A DNA stretch of 62,515 nucleotides from Candidatus Cacconaster merdequi (GTDB taxonomy: Bacteria; Bacteroidota; Bacteroidia; Bacteroidales; UBA932), in NCBI GenBank assembly GCA_018064345.1, contig JAGHVK010000085.1:1-62515 (forward strand), in the 5' to 3' direction. Positions 59,789 to 62,515 of the stretch are shown here, one piece after another; position 1 is the stretch's first letter; each line of letters opens with the position of its first letter. The notes under the pieces are model-generated. The model was not told the DNA's origin and made no database searches. It saw nothing but the letters and a program-made list of their open reading frames with translations. The position numbers and the translations under genes were made by a program.

Positions 59789-59797
59789 AAAGGTTCT
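59775..59797 (+). repeat. Dispersed palindrome copy 16, over the flippase stop
   Basis: Arms AGAACC and GGTTCT intact around ATTTTTGAAAA; encodes the last residues and stop of the flippase. Confidence 0.75.
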
Positions 59798-59803
59798 CTT
59801 GTT

Positions 59804-60622
59804 ATGAGTTTAATCAATATAATCAGGAAGATTCGGAAGAACAGGAAAGAAGTATCAGCAGATATATACTACACTTTACCTGATAATCTTCTGGCTTCTA
59901 AAAAAATCATCATCACCGGTGGTGGCCGGGGACTAGGCTTGGCAATGGCTCAAAAGTTCGTTTCAGAGGGAGCCGAGGTTCTTATCAGTGGACGAAATGA
60001 AGCGACGTTGAAGGATGCTGCCGATGCAATCGGTTGTAAATATTTGAAACTTGATGTGACAAAGCCTGATACCTTCTGCGACTTTATTAATGAGGCTGAC
60101 AGTATGCTGCGGGGAGTGAACGTGTTGGTGAACAATGCCGGAATATCACTCCACGAGCCATCTTTCTTTGATGTTACGGAAGAATCTTTCGATGCACAGA
60201 TGGCCACCAATTTCAAAGGTCCTTTTTTTCTTGCTCAAAGATTCCTTGAACTGTTGAAGAAGGAAGAAAGGAAAGGCTCTGTTCTTTTCATCTCTTCAGA
60301 AACAGGAGAGACAGCGGATTTCCGACCTTACGGTTTCACGAAGGCGGCAATCAACAGTATGGTTCAAGGTTTGGCGTATTTGTTCTCAAGGGATGGAATA
60401 CGAGTTAATGCCGTAGCTCCCGGAGTAACGGCTTCTGATATGACAGGATTTTCAGCGAATGGTAATCTGGCTTACAGTTCAAACAGGTTAGGCCGGGTTT
60501 ACCTGCCTGAAGAGGTGGCTGAAACCGCTTGCTTTCTGATTTCTGATGTTTCAGGTTGCATATCAGGACAAATAATCACTTGCAACAATGCCGGTACAGT
60601 AAACGCCCGTTGGAAACATTGA
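59804..60622 (+). CDS. Short-chain dehydrogenase/reductase
   Basis: A 272-residue classical SDR. The cofactor motif is IITGGGRGLGLAMAQKF (near residue 36), then NVLVNNAGISLHEP and ISSETGETADFRPYGFTKAAI with the catalytic Ser-Tyr-Lys (YGFTK). The C-terminal stretch is INAVAPG-like (VNAVAPGVTASDMTG). The substrate is not defined. Between a flippase and a MenD-like ThDP enzyme, it probably reduces a keto-sugar or an acyl intermediate in capsule precursor synthesis (inference). Confidence 0.88.
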   Translation: MSLINIIRKIRKNRKEVSADIYYTLPDNLLASKKIIITGGGRGLGLAMAQKFVSEGAEVLISGRNEATLKDAADAIGCKYLKLDVTKPDTFCDFINEADSMLRGVNVLVNNAGISLHEPSFFDVTEESFDAQMATNFKGPFFLAQRFLELLKKEERKGSVLFISSETGETADFRPYGFTKAAINSMVQGLAYLFSRDGIRVNAVAPGVTASDMTGFSANGNLAYSSNRLGRVYLPEEVAETACFLISDVSGCISGQIITCNNAGTVNARWKH

Positions 60623-60630
60623 TATAAGGT

Positions 60631-62385
60631 ATGGATACAAAGCATTATACAAATGAACGTAATGTTCAGATAATCATCTCTCTGTTGAAAGCCTACGGTA
60701 TAAGGCGCGTAATCGCCTCTCCCGGTACTACAAATATGACATTTGTCGGGAGCATCCAGAATGACCCTTGGTTTGAGATTTTTTCGTCAGTGGATGAAAG
60801 AAGTGCTGCGTATATGGCTTGCGGTCTGGCTGCTGAAACAGGAGAACCTGTAGCCATCTCTTGTACAGGTGCAACTGCCTCCAGAAACTATATGCCGGGT
60901 CTGACTGAGGCTTACTATAGAAAATTACCTGTTCTGGCTATTACATCACATCGTGGTGATTTCGCAATAGGTCATTTGTACGATCAGCAGATTGACAGGC
61001 GTACAATCCCGAATGACATCGCTGTGTGCAGTGTAACTGTTCCGTTGGTGAAAGATGCATCGGACGCAAGATATTGCTTCAACGAGGCGACAAAGGCAAT
61101 ATTGTCACTGACACATCGTGGAGGAGGACCAGCACACATCAATTTGTATACTTCTTACAGTACGGATTTCTCAGTCAAAGAGCTTCCGAAAGTGACCAAA
61201 GTTGAGCGCTATACTGCTTTTGATGGATTGCCGGCATTACCTGAAGGCAAGAAAGTGGCTGTTTTCATCGGTTCGCACAAACCATTCACAGAAAGAGAAA
61301 CTGAGGCAATCGACGACTTTTGCGCTGCTCACGATGCCGTAGTTTTCTGCGATCATACGAGTGGATATAGAGGAAAGTTCGAGACGCATTTCTCGATTTT
61401 CTTCACTCAGGACAACTATCGTTCTTCCTTGCTTTCCGCTGACCTTCTCATTCATATCGGTGAAGTGTCCGGAGATTTGGCAAGAATGAAAATAGGCGAG
61501 GTGTGGCGTGTTGGTGAAGATGGTGAATTCCGAAATACTTTCGGTTGTCTGAAGAATATCTTTGAAATGCCGGAAGAGTATTTTTTCAAAGCGTATACCC
61601 CTGAGGATTTCACTCCTTGTTCTTCATTCCATGATGCTTGCCGCAATGAACTGAAGTCTGCTTTTGAACAACTGCCGGAATTGCCTTTCAGCAATGTCTG
61701 GATTGCACAACAGTTGCACCGTTCATTACCTATGAACAGCCGGTTCTTTATGGGGATATACAATTCATTGCGTAGTTACAATTTCTTTGAATTGCCCAAA
61801 TCGGTGACAAGTTCCTGCAATGTCGGGGGATTTGGAATTGATGGAGGCATTTCCTCTATGATAGGCGCTTCATTGGCAAATCCCGATATCTTACATATCG
61901 GTGTCTTTGGCGACCTTGGCTTTTTCTATGATTTGAATGTATGCGGAAACAGGCATGTGGGAAATAATGTCCGTATCCTATTGGTGAATAACGGCAAAGG
62001 AAATGAGTTCAGGAATTATGGACACTACTGTTCAGTTCTTGGGGAAGACGCTGACAAGTTCATTGCCGCTGCCGGCCATTATGGAAACAAGTCATCAGAA
62101 CTGGTCAAGCATTATGCAGAAGATTTGGGCTACAGATATATAAAAGCTTCCGGAAAAGAAGAGTTCCTGCAAGGAATGCAGGAGTTTGTCAATCCTGCCA
62201 TAGGGACTCAACCGATTATCTTTGAAGTGTTTACCACCACTGAAGATGAAAGTGATGCCATCAAGTCTATGCGTACGTTTATGTATAATGGGAACACTGC
62301 GCTGAAAATCAAGATAGAGAAAACGGTTCGTGGAGCCTTGGGGACAAAAGGTGTTTCATTGTTAAAGAAGATGCTTGGTAAGTAA
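60631..62385 (+). CDS. Thiamine-diphosphate-dependent enzyme, MenD-like
   Basis: A 584-residue ThDP enzyme with the three-domain layout of MenD/acetolactate synthase. The N-terminal PYR domain has VIASPGTTNMTF and SSVDERSAAYMACGLAAETG (Glu of DERSA activates ThDP), then TGATASRNYMPGLTEAYY. The C-terminal PP domain has the GD...N cofactor motif in GVFGDLGFFYDLNVCG and ILLVNNGKGNEF. Menaquinone genes are absent nearby. In a capsule locus beside an SDR it may instead add a two-carbon unit to a keto-sugar, as proposed for YerE-type enzymes (inference). Its stop overlaps the next ATG (TAATG). Confidence 0.82.
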   Translation: MDTKHYTNERNVQIIISLLKAYGIRRVIASPGTTNMTFVGSIQNDPWFEIFSSVDERSAAYMACGLAAETGEPVAISCTGATASRNYMPGLTEAYYRKLPVLAITSHRGDFAIGHLYDQQIDRRTIPNDIAVCSVTVPLVKDASDARYCFNEATKAILSLTHRGGGPAHINLYTSYSTDFSVKELPKVTKVERYTAFDGLPALPEGKKVAVFIGSHKPFTERETEAIDDFCAAHDAVVFCDHTSGYRGKFETHFSIFFTQDNYRSSLLSADLLIHIGEVSGDLARMKIGEVWRVGEDGEFRNTFGCLKNIFEMPEEYFFKAYTPEDFTPCSSFHDACRNELKSAFEQLPELPFSNVWIAQQLHRSLPMNSRFFMGIYNSLRSYNFFELPKSVTSSCNVGGFGIDGGISSMIGASLANPDILHIGVFGDLGFFYDLNVCGNRHVGNNVRILLVNNGKGNEFRNYGHYCSVLGEDADKFIAAAGHYGNKSSELVKHYAEDLGYRYIKASGKEEFLQGMQEFVNPAIGTQPIIFEVFTTTEDESDAIKSMRTFMYNGNTALKIKIEKTVRGALGTKGVSLLKKMLGK

Positions 62386-62515
62386 TGAAGATAGCAATCC
62401 TCACACAGCCAATTACTTGCAATTACGGCGGGATTCTTCAGAATTACGCTCTGCAGACTGTGCTTGAAAGGATGGGTCATACAGTTGCTACTCTTGATTA
62501 TCCTCAGAGAGTGTA
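62385..62515 (+). CDS. Polysaccharide pyruvyl transferase family protein, N-terminal part
   Basis: 43 residues are visible: KIAILTQPITCNYGGILQNY then ALQTVLERMGH. The NYGGxLQxYALQ pattern near the N-terminus is typical of polysaccharide pyruvyl transferases, which add ketal pyruvate to capsule sugars. It overlaps the ThDP gene stop by one base, so translation is likely coupled. The rest is outside the window. Confidence 0.82.
   Translation, partial: MKIAILTQPITCNYGGILQNYALQTVLERMGHTVATLDYPQRV

Noticed and set aside
1-62515. CRISPR arrays, insertion sequences, phage genes or toxin-antitoxin pairs
   Set aside because: No regularly spaced repeats, transposase or integrase motifs, or paired small genes of known toxin-antitoxin type were found on either strand.

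Overview
The window is a chromosomal segment of a member of the Bacteroidales (phylum Bacteroidota). The evidence is the recurring Bacteroidota promoter box TAnnTTTG (sometimes with an upstream TTTG), lineage-typical families (a UpxY-type NusG paralogue, DUF5683, DUF3822, a DUF3869-like lipoprotein, OmpA with a charged linker), very weak Shine-Dalgarno signals and a short primary sigma factor. I cannot name the genus. There are no insertion sequences, phage genes or CRISPR arrays.

Layout. 1-1917 (minus): hpt and adk, a gmd remnant with a large internal deletion, and the start of fcl (GDP-fucose pathway). 2030-12847: a helix-hairpin-helix surface protein, then parA-parB-DUF5683-mltD (minus), a diacylglycerol kinase, an FKBP lipoprotein, nrnA, and a membrane protein-DUF3822-rsmD unit. 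13027-13304: tRNA-Asp with its 3' end and terminator duplicated. 13623-18923: a CoA-transferase, mazG, tcdA, a GNAT-like protein and prfA. 19030-40060: a long polysaccharide block with a WbpM-type dehydratase, UpxY antiterminator, rmlA, galE, a NahK-like sugar kinase, rmlC, rmlD, ugd, a PglC/PglE-type aminotransferase, Wza- and Wzc-like export proteins, a YjbH-like protein and a UDP-GlcNAc(3NAc)A pathway (WbpA/WlbA/WbpE/WbpD types). A large FAD/Fe-S dehydrogenase sits inside that pathway. 40254-42846: superoxide reductase, lipocalin, ferritin and a LysR regulator. 43012-57888: YjbH-like, DUF3869-like and OmpA surface proteins, rpsA, rnz, two cell-wall hydrolases, the SRP RNA, mnmA, a flavoprotein, argS, an alanine symporter and rpoD. 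58238-62515: the start of a second polysaccharide locus (flippase, SDR, MenD-like ThDP enzyme, pyruvyl transferase), running off the end.

How it fits together. The 19-40 kb block makes activated sugars and carries export and chain-length functions, but has no glycosyltransferase or polymerase. It looks like a shared precursor and export module serving variable loci such as the one starting at 58 kb. The UpxY protein probably acts on leader RNAs. Two long leaders (before ugd and before the flippase) share an 11-base block followed by a GAA-loop hairpin with a compensatory base-pair change.

Most notable observations: (i) a dispersed family of about 16 imperfect 23-base palindromes, arms AGAACC/GGTTCT around ATTTCAAAACA, mostly at or over stop codons; (ii) the FAD/Fe-S dehydrogenase, which may recycle the 2-hydroxyglutarate expected from the neighbouring WlbA-type enzyme; (iii) the paired leader RNAs; (iv) a terminator-like hairpin inside the rnz coding region; (v) a 19-tyrosine Gly-Tyr tail on the Wzc-like kinase.
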